The position numbers and the translations under genes are program-made. 19,348 bases of DNA from UBA6921 sp031363085 (lineage in GTDB: Bacteria > Pseudomonadota > Gammaproteobacteria > SG8-11): the NCBI GenBank assembly GCA_031363085.1, contig JANLTU010000127.1:1-19348 (forward strand), in the 5' to 3' direction. Below are positions 12,906 to 19,348 of the stretch, piece after piece. The notes beneath the pieces were generated by a model, which was not told the origin of the DNA, ran no database searches, and worked only from the letters and a program-made list of their open reading frames with translations. Position 1 is the first letter of the stretch, and the number at the start of each line of letters is the position of its first letter.

Positions 12906-13931
12906 TTAAAAACTGCGGTGAACGGCGAACAAAGCGACGTAGCGTAGCGCGTCTAAATAGGGGGAATCGGGAAAGTCCACCAAGGCTGCAACGGCTAAAT
13001 CCGCTTCGTTCTGCGCAGAGCGCGCAGTGTACGCGATGGCCCCGGTGGATTCAATCGTCCGCGTGACCAGCGCAATGTCTTGCAAGCCGTTGTGTTCGAT
13101 GGCGTGCCGGATTGCAGTGGCTTGTTCTTCGTTGCCGGTGCGCATGGCATAAATCAACGGCAGCGTTGGCTTGCCTTCGGCCAGATCGTCACCCAGGTTT
13201 TTGCCGATATCTTGCGGCGAGCCGCTGTAGTCCAGCACATCGTCAATCAGTTGAAATGCGGTGCCTAAGTGCATGCCGTAGCGCGCCAGACAAGCTTCCT
13301 GCTGCGGCGTGGCGTCGCTAATGACACCGCCGATGCGCGCGGCAGCCTCGAACAGCTTGGCGGTTTTGCAGCGGATCACATTTAAATAACGTTCTTCGGT
13401 GGTGCCGGCATCGCCGCAATTGAGCAACTGCATTACCTCGCCTTCGGCGATGGTGTTGGTGGCCTCGGCTAGAATTTCCAGCACGCGCAATTGGCCGACT
13501 TCAACCATCATCTGGAAGGCGCGCGAATACAGGAAGTCGCCCACCAGTACGCTCGCCTCGTTGCCCCAAATGGCGTTGGCGGTGTCGTGCCCGCGCCGCA
13601 ACTGCGATGCGTCGACGACGTCGTCGTGCAACAGCGTGGCGGTGTGGATGAATTCGATCACGGCGGCCAGCGGGATATGGTGCCGGCCGCTGTGTTGCAT
13701 GGCGCGCGCGCACAGCAGCAAGATGATCGGCCGCATGCGTTTGCCGCCACTGTTGATAATATAGCTGCCCATTTGGTTGATGAGCGCGACATCGGAGCTC
13801 AGCCGCTGCGCAATGATTTGATTGACTGCGCGCAGGTCGTCTTCGATCAGGCGATAAATAGCCGACAGGTCGGGGCGCGCGTCAGACGGCGCGTCCAGTA
13901 CTGCGGATTGCGATGCGGTTCCCCAATTCAT
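12906..13931 (-). CDS. ispB: Octaprenyl (polyprenyl) diphosphate synthase
   Basis: A 341-residue trans-prenyltransferase that makes the polyprenyl side chain of ubiquinone/menaquinone from IPP and an allylic starter. It has GGKRMRP (residues 62-68), the first Asp-rich motif LLHDDVVD (D103, D104, D107), KTAKLFEAA (189-197), and the second motif LIDDVLD (D230, D231, D234) with GKPTLPL. It aligns with E. coli IspB almost throughout, with about 20 extra N-terminal residues. The divergent position next to rplU-rpmA is conserved in many Gammaproteobacteria. No SD precedes the ATG at 13929-13931, and a TATACT -10-like box lies only 11 bases upstream. The start may therefore be leaderless or slightly misplaced. 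Confidence 0.95.
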   Translation of the reverse strand: MNWGTASQSAVLDAPSDARPDLSAIYRLIEDDLRAVNQIIAQRLSSDVALINQMGSYIINSGGKRMRPIILLLCARAMQHSGRHHIPLAAVIEFIHTATLLHDDVVDASQLRRGHDTANAIWGNEASVLVGDFLYSRAFQMMVEVGQLRVLEILAEATNTIAEGEVMQLLNCGDAGTTEERYLNVIRCKTAKLFEAAARIGGVISDATPQQEACLARYGMHLGTAFQLIDDVLDYSGSPQDIGKNLGDDLAEGKPTLPLIYAMRTGNEEQATAIRHAIEHNGLQDIALVTRTIESTGAIAYTARSAQNEADLAVAALVDFPDSPYLDALRYVALFAVHRSF

Positions 13932-13982
13932 ACGGAGTGAGAGTATACGTTTCGTAAACTTCGACGATGACCATTATGAGGT

Positions 13983-14011
13983 TTGACCTTGCGAGGCGCA
14001 AACGCTAAAAT
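13983..14011 (+). promoter_or_regulatory. Sigma70-type promoter for rplU-rpmA
   Basis: TTGACC (13983-13988), a 17-base spacer and TAAAAT (14006-14011) match the sigma70 consensus at five of six positions each with ideal spacing. The expected start near 14018 leaves a leader of about 50 bases before rplU. The GC-rich sequence just after the -10 (GCGCG) fits growth-rate or stringent control of ribosomal protein genes. Confidence 0.8.
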
Positions 14012-14068
14012 GCGCGTCCTTTACGAATCGCGTCCCACTGTGTGGCGTGAGAGCGGAGATTAAAATCT

Positions 14069-14383
14069 ATGTACGCGGTAATTGCGACAGGCGGAAAACA
14101 ATATCGAGTTGCGGCCGGTGAAACGGTGCGCGTGGAACTGCTGCCGGCTGAAGTCGGTGCCAGTGTTGACTTCAACGAAGTGATGCTGGTAGCCGATGGC
14201 GACAACATCAAGGTCGGCACGCCGTATGTGGCGGGCAGTATCGTCAGCGCGAAAGTAACGGCGCATGGGCGCGGCGAAAAAATTCGCATTGTCAAACATC
14301 GTCGGCGTAAGCATCACCATAAAGAGGCGGGGCATCGCCAGTATTTCACCGAGCTTGAGATCACCAATATCTCTGGCGGTTAA
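14069..14383 (+). CDS. rplU: 50S ribosomal protein L21
   Basis: 104 residues, the normal L21 length, starting MYAVIATGGKQYRVAAGETV. It has the conserved VDFNEVMLV region and the basic stretch KHRRRKHHHKEAGHRQ that contacts 23S rRNA, ending ITNISGG. L21 is a primary assembly protein of the large subunit. A GGAG motif lies about ten bases before the ATG. It is first in the rplU-rpmA pair, with rpmA 15 bases downstream, behind the promoter at 13983-14011. Confidence 0.98.
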   Translation: MYAVIATGGKQYRVAAGETVRVELLPAEVGASVDFNEVMLVADGDNIKVGTPYVAGSIVSAKVTAHGRGEKIRIVKHRRRKHHHKEAGHRQYFTELEITNISGG

Positions 14384-14398
14384 TCGAGGCAGACGACA

Positions 14399-14656
14399 AT
14401 GGCACATAAAAAAGCAGGCGGTAGTTCACGCAACGGTCGCGACTCACACGCAAAGCGTTTGGGTATCAAGCGTTACGGCGGCGAAGAAGTCGAGTCCGGC
14501 AACATCATCGTGCGTCAGCGCGGCACGCGTTTTTATCCGGGTTTGAACGTGCGCTGTGGTCGTGACCACACCTTGTTCGCGGTCGCTGACGGCAAGGTGA
14601 GCTTCACCATCAAGGGCCCGTCCAATCGCCAGTACGTGAACGTGATTGCGGCCTAA
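14399..14656 (+). CDS. rpmA: 50S ribosomal protein L27
   Basis: 85 residues, normal for L27, starting MAHKKAGGSSRNGRDSHAKR. This N-terminal tail reaches the peptidyl transferase centre. Conserved GIKRYGGEEVESGNIIVRQR and FYPGLNVRCGRDHTLFA follow. There is no N-terminal extension of the kind cleaved in Firmicutes. GAGG precedes the ATG. It is co-transcribed with rplU and followed 22 bases later by a strong intrinsic terminator. Confidence 0.98.
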   Translation: MAHKKAGGSSRNGRDSHAKRLGIKRYGGEEVESGNIIVRQRGTRFYPGLNVRCGRDHTLFAVADGKVSFTIKGPSNRQYVNVIAA

Positions 14657-14678
14657 CCCGTAGCAAGCTTTGCAGCAC

Positions 14679-14708
14679 AAAAGCCCCGTTAGCGGGGCTT
14701 TTGTTTTT
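14679..14708 (+). terminator. Intrinsic terminator between rpmA and obg
   Basis: AAAAGCCCCG pairs with CGGGGCTTTT (14679-14688 and 14693-14702) around loop TTAG, and TTTTGTTTTT follows from 14699. It should end most rplU-rpmA transcripts. The obg ATG is only 14 bases after the stem, so it may also act as an attenuator for obg-proB. Confidence 0.9.
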
Positions 14709-14716
14709 GGGTGGTT

Positions 14717-15769
14717 ATGAAATTCGTCGACGAAGTGAAAATTGTAGTGCAGGCCGGCAAGGGCGGAAACGGCTGCGCCAGTTTCCGGCGTGAAAAATTC
14801 GAACCCTTGGGCGGCCCCGACGGCGGTGACGGCGGTGATGGCGGCGATGTCATTCTGGTCGCTGACGCCGGTCTCAACACGCTGGCGGATTTTCGTTATA
14901 CGCGCATGTTTCGCGCGCAGCCCGGTAAAAAAGGTATGGGCAGCGACTGCACCGGACGCGGCGGCGAAGACTTACGCGTGCGCGTGCCGCGCGGCACGCT
15001 GGTTTACGATTCCGATACCGGCGAGCTCATCGGCGACATTGTCAAGGCCGGGCACGAGTTGTTGGTTGCCAAGGGCGGTCGCCACGGGCTGGGCAATATT
15101 CATTTCAAAAGCAGCACCAATCGTTCGCCGCGCCAATGTACGCTTGGCGAGCCCGGTGACATGCGCAATCTGCGCCTGGAATTAAAATTGCTCGCCGACG
15201 TCGGCTTGCTGGGTCTACCCAACGCCGGCAAGTCCACGTTGATCCGCGCGGTTTCGGCGGCACGGCCCAAGGTGGCGGACTATCCATTTACTACGTTGCA
15301 TCCCAATTTAGGTGTGGTACGCGTGGGCCAGTTGCAAAGCTTTGTGATCGCCGACATTCCCGGTGTCATCGAAGGTGCCGCCGAGGGTTTGGGGCTGGGC
15401 ATTAACTTTCTGCGCCATCTGGCGCGCACGCGTTTGCTGTTGCATCTGGTCGACGTTGCGCCGCTTGGCGAGCATACCGACCCGGTCAACGATGTGCGCG
15501 TGATCGCCAAGGAGCTGAAAAAATTCAGTCCGGAACTTGCCGCGCGCGAACGTTGGCTGGTGCTGAACAAGATCGACATGTTGCCCCCCGATGCGCGCGA
15601 CGCACACTGTGCAAAGATCGTAAAAAAACTGAAATGGAAGGGACCGGTATTTTACATTTCAGGACTGGCCGGCGTCGGCACGCAAGCGTTGATGGCAAAG
15701 ATCATGGCCTACCTCGATGCCACGCACGGCGAAGAAATTCAGGATCAGGTAGCAACCGCAGCCGAGTAA
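14717..15769 (+). CDS. obg: Obg/CgtA-type ribosome-associated GTPase
   Basis: 350 residues. The N-terminal glycine-rich Obg fold covers about 1-158 (MKFVDEVKIVVQAGKGGNGC, GGPDGGDGGDGGDV). The GTPase domain has G1 GLPNAGKS (166-173), the TT switch I pair (192-193), G3 DIPGVIEGA (from 213) and G4 NKID. It is an essential GTPase in 50S assembly and the stringent response. I prefer ATG 14717 because family proteins start MKFVDE; a GTG at 14711 would add two residues. The only SD-like sequence (GGGTGG) is two bases from the ATG, an unusually tight fit. It follows the rpmA terminator and precedes proB by 22 bases. Confidence 0.96.
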   Translation: MKFVDEVKIVVQAGKGGNGCASFRREKFEPLGGPDGGDGGDGGDVILVADAGLNTLADFRYTRMFRAQPGKKGMGSDCTGRGGEDLRVRVPRGTLVYDSDTGELIGDIVKAGHELLVAKGGRHGLGNIHFKSSTNRSPRQCTLGEPGDMRNLRLELKLLADVGLLGLPNAGKSTLIRAVSAARPKVADYPFTTLHPNLGVVRVGQLQSFVIADIPGVIEGAAEGLGLGINFLRHLARTRLLLHLVDVAPLGEHTDPVNDVRVIAKELKKFSPELAARERWLVLNKIDMLPPDARDAHCAKIVKKLKWKGPVFYISGLAGVGTQALMAKIMAYLDATHGEEIQDQVATAAE

Positions 15770-15791
15770 CTGCAAATGACGATTATTAAAC

Positions 15792-16919
15792 ATGCACGAT
15801 AAACGCAAACAACTGGGCCAGTCGCGCCGCTGGGTGGTGAAAATCGGCAGCTCCTTGCTCACCGACGAAGGGCGCGGCTTGGCAAAACCCGCAATCGACG
15901 ACTGGGTCGCGCAGGTGGCGCGTCTGTGTCAGCAGGGCGTGGAAGTGGTACTGGTCTCGTCGGGCGCGGTAGCGGAAGGCTTGGCGCGACTGGGTTGGAC
16001 GACGCGGCCCAGCGCCTTGTACGAGTTGCAGGCCGCTGCCGCCGTCGGCCAGATGGGTCTGGTACAGACATATGAAAGCAGCTTTCAAAAACATGGTCTG
16101 AAAACTGCGCAAGTGTTGTTGACGCACGATGATCTGTCCAATCGCAAACGCTATCTGAACGCACGCAGCACGCTACGCACCCTGCTTAAACTCAAGGTCG
16201 TACCCATCGTCAACGAAAACGATACCGTGGCGATGGAGGAAATTCGTTTCGGCGACAACGATACCTTGGCGGCCTTGGTCGCTAATCTGGTGGAAGCCGA
16301 TGTGTTGGTGATTCTCACTGACCAAGCAGGCATGTTCGATAAAGATCCACGCAGCAACCCCGACGCGAAATTGTTGCCCGAGGTCAGCGCCGCCGATCCG
16401 CTGCTGGAAGCGATGGCTGGCGGGGCCGCCGGCAAAGTCGGGCGCGGCGGCATGCTGACCAAAGTGCGCGCGGCGAAACTCGCTGCCCGCTCGGGCGCCC
16501 ACACGTTGGTGGCGCCGGGGCGGGTCGCCGGCGTGCTGGATGGCATCGCCGCCGGACAGCACATCGGCACGTTGTTCGTGCCGGGCCAGGCCACCTTTGT
16601 CGCGCGCAAACAATGGCTCGCCAGTCATCTGCAACTGCGCGGCAAATTGGTGATTGACGCCGGTGCGGCACGCGTGTTGCGCGAGTCAGGGCGGAGTTTA
16701 TTGGCGGTGGGTGTGAAAAATGTGAGCGGCGACTTCATGCGTGGCGAAGTCGTTGCCTGTGTGGACGAGCAAGGGCATGAGCTTGCGCGCGGCTTGGTCA
16801 ACTACAGTGCGGATGAAACGCGCCGTATCATGGGGTTGGCGTCTGATCGCATCGAAGAAGTTCTCGGTTACGTCGACGAGCCGGAGCTGATACACCGCGA
16901 CAACTTGGTTTTGATTTAG
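15792..16919 (+). CDS. proB: Glutamate 5-kinase (gamma-glutamyl kinase)
   Basis: 375 residues. The amino-acid kinase domain (about 1-260) shows VVKIGSSLLT near the N-terminus, VSSGAVAEG, NENDTVA and FGDNDTLAALVA. A C-terminal PUA domain (about 283-375) starts near KLVIDAGAARVLRESGRSLL. It phosphorylates glutamate in the first step of proline synthesis and is normally feedback-inhibited by proline. Length and domain order match E. coli ProB. The position after obg is common in Beta- and Gammaproteobacteria. No SD is evident before the ATG, so translation may be coupled to obg, which ends 22 bases upstream. Confidence 0.96.
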   Translation: MHDKRKQLGQSRRWVVKIGSSLLTDEGRGLAKPAIDDWVAQVARLCQQGVEVVLVSSGAVAEGLARLGWTTRPSALYELQAAAAVGQMGLVQTYESSFQKHGLKTAQVLLTHDDLSNRKRYLNARSTLRTLLKLKVVPIVNENDTVAMEEIRFGDNDTLAALVANLVEADVLVILTDQAGMFDKDPRSNPDAKLLPEVSAADPLLEAMAGGAAGKVGRGGMLTKVRAAKLAARSGAHTLVAPGRVAGVLDGIAAGQHIGTLFVPGQATFVARKQWLASHLQLRGKLVIDAGAARVLRESGRSLLAVGVKNVSGDFMRGEVVACVDEQGHELARGLVNYSADETRRIMGLASDRIEEVLGYVDEPELIHRDNLVLI

Positions 16920-16946
16920 CGTCGGAAGAGCGTGAGTGTAGAAACG

Positions 16947-16978
16947 ACAAACCCGGCAGCGCGCCGGGTTTGTTGTTT
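16947..16978. terminator. Two-way intrinsic terminator between proB and rpsT
   Basis: ACAAACCCGGC (16947-16957) and GCCGGGTTTGT (16963-16973) form a perfect 11-bp stem around AGCGC. TGTTTG follows on the plus strand and a T-containing tract on the minus strand. It lies between convergent proB and rpsT and can serve both. Confidence 0.8.
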
Positions 16979-16996
16979 GAAACGGTAACGACCGCG

Positions 16997-17260
16997 TTAG
17001 GCCATGGCGTGAATGCGTGCGTTCAAACGGCTCTTGTTACGAGCGGCATTGTTCTTGTGCACGATGCCTTTATTCACCATCGAATCGATCACCGGAGTGG
17101 CGGCGCGAAACGCGCTGGCGGCTTCATCTTTTTTGCCGGCTTCGATGGCTTTTTCAATTTTCCGGACGGCGCTACGAATTTGGGTGCGCAGCGTGACATT
17201 ATGCTGGCGATGCTTTTCAGCCTGCCGGGCGCGCTTTTTGGCTGATGCGATATTGGCCAA
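16997..17260 (-). CDS. rpsT: 30S ribosomal protein S20, UUG start
   Basis: 87 residues, normal for S20: MANIASAKKRARQAEKHRQH at the start, then lysine/arginine-rich helices (VRKIEKAIEAGKKDEA) and a C-terminal KNNAARNKSRLNARI. The start codon is TTG (17260-17258), seven bases after AAGGAG. E. coli rpsT also uses UUG, which is linked there to autogenous control by S20, so the rare start is probably regulatory here. The promoter at 17300-17328 lies close upstream. It binds 16S rRNA early in 30S assembly. Confidence 0.97.
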   Translation of the reverse strand: MANIASAKKRARQAEKHRQHNVTLRTQIRSAVRKIEKAIEAGKKDEAASAFRAATPVIDSMVNKGIVHKNNAARNKSRLNARIHAMA

Positions 17261-17265
17261 GGGGT

Positions 17266-17273
17266 AACTCCTT
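17266..17273 (-). promoter_or_regulatory. Strong ribosome binding site that fixes the rpsT TTG start
   Basis: AAGGAGTT on the minus strand lies five to seven bases before TTG (17260-17258), and no ATG or GTG exists at a suitable distance. It decides the unusual UUG start of rpsT. Confidence 0.85.
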
Positions 17274-17299
17274 AAAGCTCTAGGGTTTGAAGGCCCGCT

Positions 17300-17328
17300 A
17301 ATATGATATTTTTGGTGGTGACTGTCAA
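17300..17328 (-). promoter_or_regulatory. Sigma70-type promoter for rpsT
   Basis: On the minus strand a perfect -35 TTGACA (17328-17323), a 17-base spacer and CATATT (17305-17300) are followed by the GC-rich AGCGGGCC discriminator. Such discriminators are typical of ppGpp-repressed ribosomal promoters. The expected transcript leader is about 33 bases. Confidence 0.75.
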
Positions 17329-17344
17329 GTTGGCCGTTTCAGAA

Positions 17345-17381
17345 ACGAAAACGGCGCGCCGGTATCAAACCGGCGCGCCGT
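17345..17381 (-). terminator. Intrinsic terminator of the NrfJ-like lipoprotein gene
   Basis: A perfect 12-bp stem ACGGCGCGCCGG/CCGGCGCGCCGT (17351-17362 and 17370-17381) with a 7-base loop lies 14 bases after the lipoprotein stop. On the minus strand it is followed by TTTCGTTTCT, a reasonable T-rich tail. Confidence 0.8.
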
Positions 17382-17395
17382 GCAACTAGCAAAAA

Positions 17396-17890
17396 TTACT
17401 TAACGATTTCTGCGTACGACACAAACAGGATTTCATCGAAGGTGCGGTGCAGCGCATTGCTGGTGAAGCTTTTCATCACCGCTGCGTCACGCCAGCGCAC
17501 GGTGTCGCCATTGTTGACGGCCATCGCGTTGGTGGCGATCCAGGTTTTCTTGCCGCCGATGTCCACCTCCATATAGGTGTAGCTGCTGGCATGCATGCTT
17601 TGCAGGATTTTGCCTTGGCCGGCGTTGGCGCCCAATTGCGGTGCGTTGTTCATCTGCGTTGCGACCCCGGCGGGGTGGCCGGCCGGCATCGCTGTTTGTT
17701 GTTGCTGCGGCGATGCGGACGGAGCCTGCGCCACTGGTGCGGCGGCAGGTGGTTGCATCTGCTGCTGCGCGGGCTGTTGTTGTACGGCGGGAGCGGCGGT
17801 TTGGGCGGCGGGTTGTGGCTCGGACTTTTTCGAGCAGGCGGCGACGGAAACCAACAGTGCGCCAGCCAGGGTGATAGCGAGTTTGTTCAC
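17396..17890 (-). CDS. NrfJ-like lipoprotein with Gln/Pro/Ala-rich linker
   Basis: 164 residues. The start codon is GTG (17890-17888), with GGAG eight bases upstream. The signal sequence ends in lipobox SVAAC with Cys19. Residues 20-75 are a low-complexity Ala/Gln/Pro linker. The C-terminal domain (about 92-162) contains GKILQSMHASSYTYMEVDIG, then KTWIAT, NNGDTVRW, MKSF and LHRTFDEILFVS. This resembles NrfJ-type domains, a small OB-like fold associated by context with cytochrome nitrite reductase loci in other bacteria. No nrf genes are present here. A periplasm-facing lipoprotein of unknown function is the safest description. It has its own terminator and is 80 bases downstream of nadC. Confidence 0.8.
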   Translation of the reverse strand: MNKLAITLAGALLVSVAACSKKSEPQPAAQTAAPAVQQQPAQQQMQPPAAAPVAQAPSASPQQQQTAMPAGHPAGVATQMNNAPQLGANAGQGKILQSMHASSYTYMEVDIGGKKTWIATNAMAVNNGDTVRWRDAAVMKSFTSNALHRTFDEILFVSYAEIVK

Positions 17891-17970
17891 GAAACGATCT
17901 CCACAGGGTTGCGATTAAAAGCACGCGCCAATCTACCACGCGCATTTCCGAAACGCACGAGGACGACGGG

Positions 17971-18804
17971 CTACGGGGCGGTGAAGCGCATCGATAAATC
18001 CACCGCGCGCACGTGTTTGGTGAGAGCGCCGATGGAGATGAAGTCCACGCCGGTGTTGGCGTAGTCGCGGATATTTTCAAGCGTGATGCCACCCGAAGCT
18101 TCCAGCGGCACGCGGCCGGCTGCGACGCTGACAGCTTCGGCGATCATTTGCGTGTTCATATTGTCAAGCAGCACAGTATCGACACCGGCGTAGATGGCGT
18201 CTTTCAACTGGTGGAGATTTTCCACTTCGATTTCGATTTTGAAACCGGTGCCCATCAGGCGACGGATCGCGGTGACCGCCTTGGAAATGGAGCCGGCGGC
18301 GGCGATATGGTTTTCCTTGATCAGCACCGCATCGTACAAACCCATGCGGTGGTTATGCCCGCCGCCACAGCGCACCGCGTATTTTTGCGCGGCGCGTAAA
18401 CCGGGAATGGTTTTGCGCGTGTCCAGAAGTTTAGTCGAGGTGCCGGCCAGCGCGTCGACGTAACTGCGCGTGAGCGTGGCGGTGCCCGACAAGGTCTGCA
18501 AAAAATTCAGCGCGCAGCGTTCGCCGGTGAGCAGGCTGCGCGCCGGGCCTTGCGCGACGCATAACACCTGCTCGGGTACGACCCGCTCACCGTCGGCGCA
18601 GTGCCAGATCACATGCACTTTGGGGTCGAGCTGCCGGTACACTTCGTTGAACCAAGTGCTGCCGCACACCACGGCGGGTTCACGGCTGATCACGGGTGCT
18701 TCGGCCAGTGCGCTGGTGGGAATGAGGTGCGCCGTGATGTCGCCGCTGCCGACGTCTTCGGCGAGCGCAATGCGTACATCTTGGCTGAGGGTGGGTGTTG
18801 CCAT
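17971..18804 (-). CDS. nadC: Nicotinate-nucleotide pyrophosphorylase (quinolinate phosphoribosyltransferase)
   Basis: 277 residues starting MATPTLSQDVRIALAEDVGS. It has the NadC landmarks AEDVGSGDIT, ERCALNFLQTLSGTAT, LDTRKTIPGLR (128-137), KYAVRCGGGHNHRMGLYDAV, IKENH (163-167), EVEN, LLDNM and LEASGGI. It converts quinolinate and PRPP to nicotinate mononucleotide, CO2 and pyrophosphate in de novo NAD synthesis. A frame open to 19017 overlaps the outer-membrane gene; the ATG at 18802-18804 fits the family N-terminus. The ATG is one base after the upstream stop (TAAcATG) and has no SD, so translation is probably coupled. Confidence 0.96.
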   Translation of the reverse strand: MATPTLSQDVRIALAEDVGSGDITAHLIPTSALAEAPVISREPAVVCGSTWFNEVYRQLDPKVHVIWHCADGERVVPEQVLCVAQGPARSLLTGERCALNFLQTLSGTATLTRSYVDALAGTSTKLLDTRKTIPGLRAAQKYAVRCGGGHNHRMGLYDAVLIKENHIAAAGSISKAVTAIRRLMGTGFKIEIEVENLHQLKDAIYAGVDTVLLDNMNTQMIAEAVSVAAGRVPLEASGGITLENIRDYANTGVDFISIGALTKHVRAVDLSMRFTAP

Positions 18805-18805
18805 G

Positions 18806-19300
18806 TTAGTAATAAAACTGTAGTCCAAGTGCGAGCTGGGAAAAATTATTTTCGTCGCTGGTGAGGTATTCCAACACCACGTTGCGGTTGTGATCAAACG
18901 CCAGCAGGGTTCCCACGCCCCAATCCACGCCCACGTCGCTGTCGTCGCCGCGCGCTGAATTTTTAAAGGCCGCGTAGCGCATGCCGACTTTTCCATAAAT
19001 GAAAATACGTGGCTCAAGCGGGTAAGAATAGTTGATAAAAACAGCGGTTTTATTGAAAGTGACCGCGCCGTTCGAGCTGTTCATTTTTGAAAAACTTTTG
19101 AAAAATTCGCCTTCGACGCCCAGATGCGGCGCCAGTCGCGGCAGGTCGCGGCCTACCGCAACACCGAGGGCATAGGCATCGCTGTGGCCGTCGAGCGACG
19201 CCAATGCCGCCAGCACGCGCGTGTAATTTTCGGCGCGCGCGTTGGGCCACGCGGCGAGGGTGGCCACGACAACAACGAGAGCGCGCAGAGTGGGGTGCAT
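18806..19300 (-). CDS. Small outer-membrane beta-barrel protein
   Basis: 164 residues with a Sec signal peptide (MHPTLRALVVVVATLAAWPN, cleavage likely after ARA at residue 23). Alternating hydrophobic strands follow, such as DAYALGVAVGRDL, AVFINYSYPL, RIFIYGKVGMRY and NVVLEYLTSD. The C-terminus is QLALGLQFYY, matching the beta-signal of outer-membrane proteins, in which the final residue is aromatic. Size suggests an eight-stranded barrel (OmpA/OmpW/PagL-like class). No PagL-type His-Ser catalytic pair is recognisable, so function is open. No SD is seen at the ATG at 19298-19300. It directly precedes nadC by one base, an unusual pairing with a cytoplasmic NAD enzyme. Confidence 0.75.
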   Translation of the reverse strand: MHPTLRALVVVVATLAAWPNARAENYTRVLAALASLDGHSDAYALGVAVGRDLPRLAPHLGVEGEFFKSFSKMNSSNGAVTFNKTAVFINYSYPLEPRIFIYGKVGMRYAAFKNSARGDDSDVGVDWGVGTLLAFDHNRNVVLEYLTSDENNFSQLALGLQFYY

Positions 19301-19326
19301 GTCGAGCGCAAGTATAGGAGATTTAA

Positions 19327-19348
19327 ATGCATCTGTCGGTGTGGCTTG
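19327..19348 (+). CDS. Start of a plus-strand gene (cut by window edge)
   Basis: AGGAG (19316-19320) lies six bases before an ATG at 19327, and the frame reads MHLSVWL to the edge. The SD and spacing are ideal, and the gene diverges from the outer-membrane protein gene 26 bases away. Seven codons are too few to assign a product. Confidence 0.5.

Noticed and set aside
18805..19017. N-terminal extension of nadC up to 19017
   Set aside because: The extension overlaps the outer-membrane protein gene in another frame and lacks family similarity; NadC begins naturally at 18804.

Overview
The window looks like chromosomal DNA from a GC-rich Gram-negative bacterium, most likely a gammaproteobacterium. 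It carries a type IV pilus regulator pair (pilS-pilR) next to a PP0621-like gene, ispB facing rplU-rpmA-obg-proB, a UUG-initiated rpsT and nadC. The assignment rests on protein similarity recalled from memory and gene order; no search was run.

The left half (1 to about 9,460) is accessory in character. It opens with a MerR-family regulator cut by the window edge and a cysteine-rich thioredoxin-fold protein transcribed toward it, whose upstream region carries a ZntR-like 20-bp-spacer promoter/operator. Next come a VOC-family protein and the decayed remains of a toxin-antitoxin pair. Two large divergent genes follow: a lipoprotein with an Ig-like domain and seven RCC1-type repeats (minus strand), and a tyrosinase with seven C-terminal lectin-type repeats (plus strand). 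A polytopic membrane protein resembling the DUF6798 group, a Sel1-repeat gene split by an amber codon, a GrpB-family gene and a truncated nucleotidyltransferase complete this half. The motif GGGTCAGGCTTGT occurs three times between these genes, once as a complete 74-bp inverted repeat, and hairpin-rich intergenic repeats are also present. This pattern suggests a region shaped by small repeat elements and gene decay.

The right half (about 9,465 to the end) is conserved core. On the minus strand it holds ispB, tRNA-Pro(CGG), a PP0621-like protein, pilS and pilR. On the plus strand it holds rplU, rpmA, a terminator, obg and proB, with a strong sigma70-type promoter before rplU. A two-way terminator separates proB from convergent rpsT. 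Beyond rpsT lie a NrfJ-like lipoprotein, then a small outer-membrane beta-barrel protein and nadC with a single nucleotide between their reading frames. The first codons of another plus-strand gene are visible at the right edge.

The most notable items are the tyrosinase-lectin propeller fusion with its two-blade duplication pattern, the neighbouring propeller lipoprotein with exactly two cysteines per blade, the ZntR-like operator in front of a thioredoxin-like gene, the 74-bp palindromic repeat family, and three genes caught in decay. I found no CRISPR array, rRNA, intact transposase or recognisable defence system.
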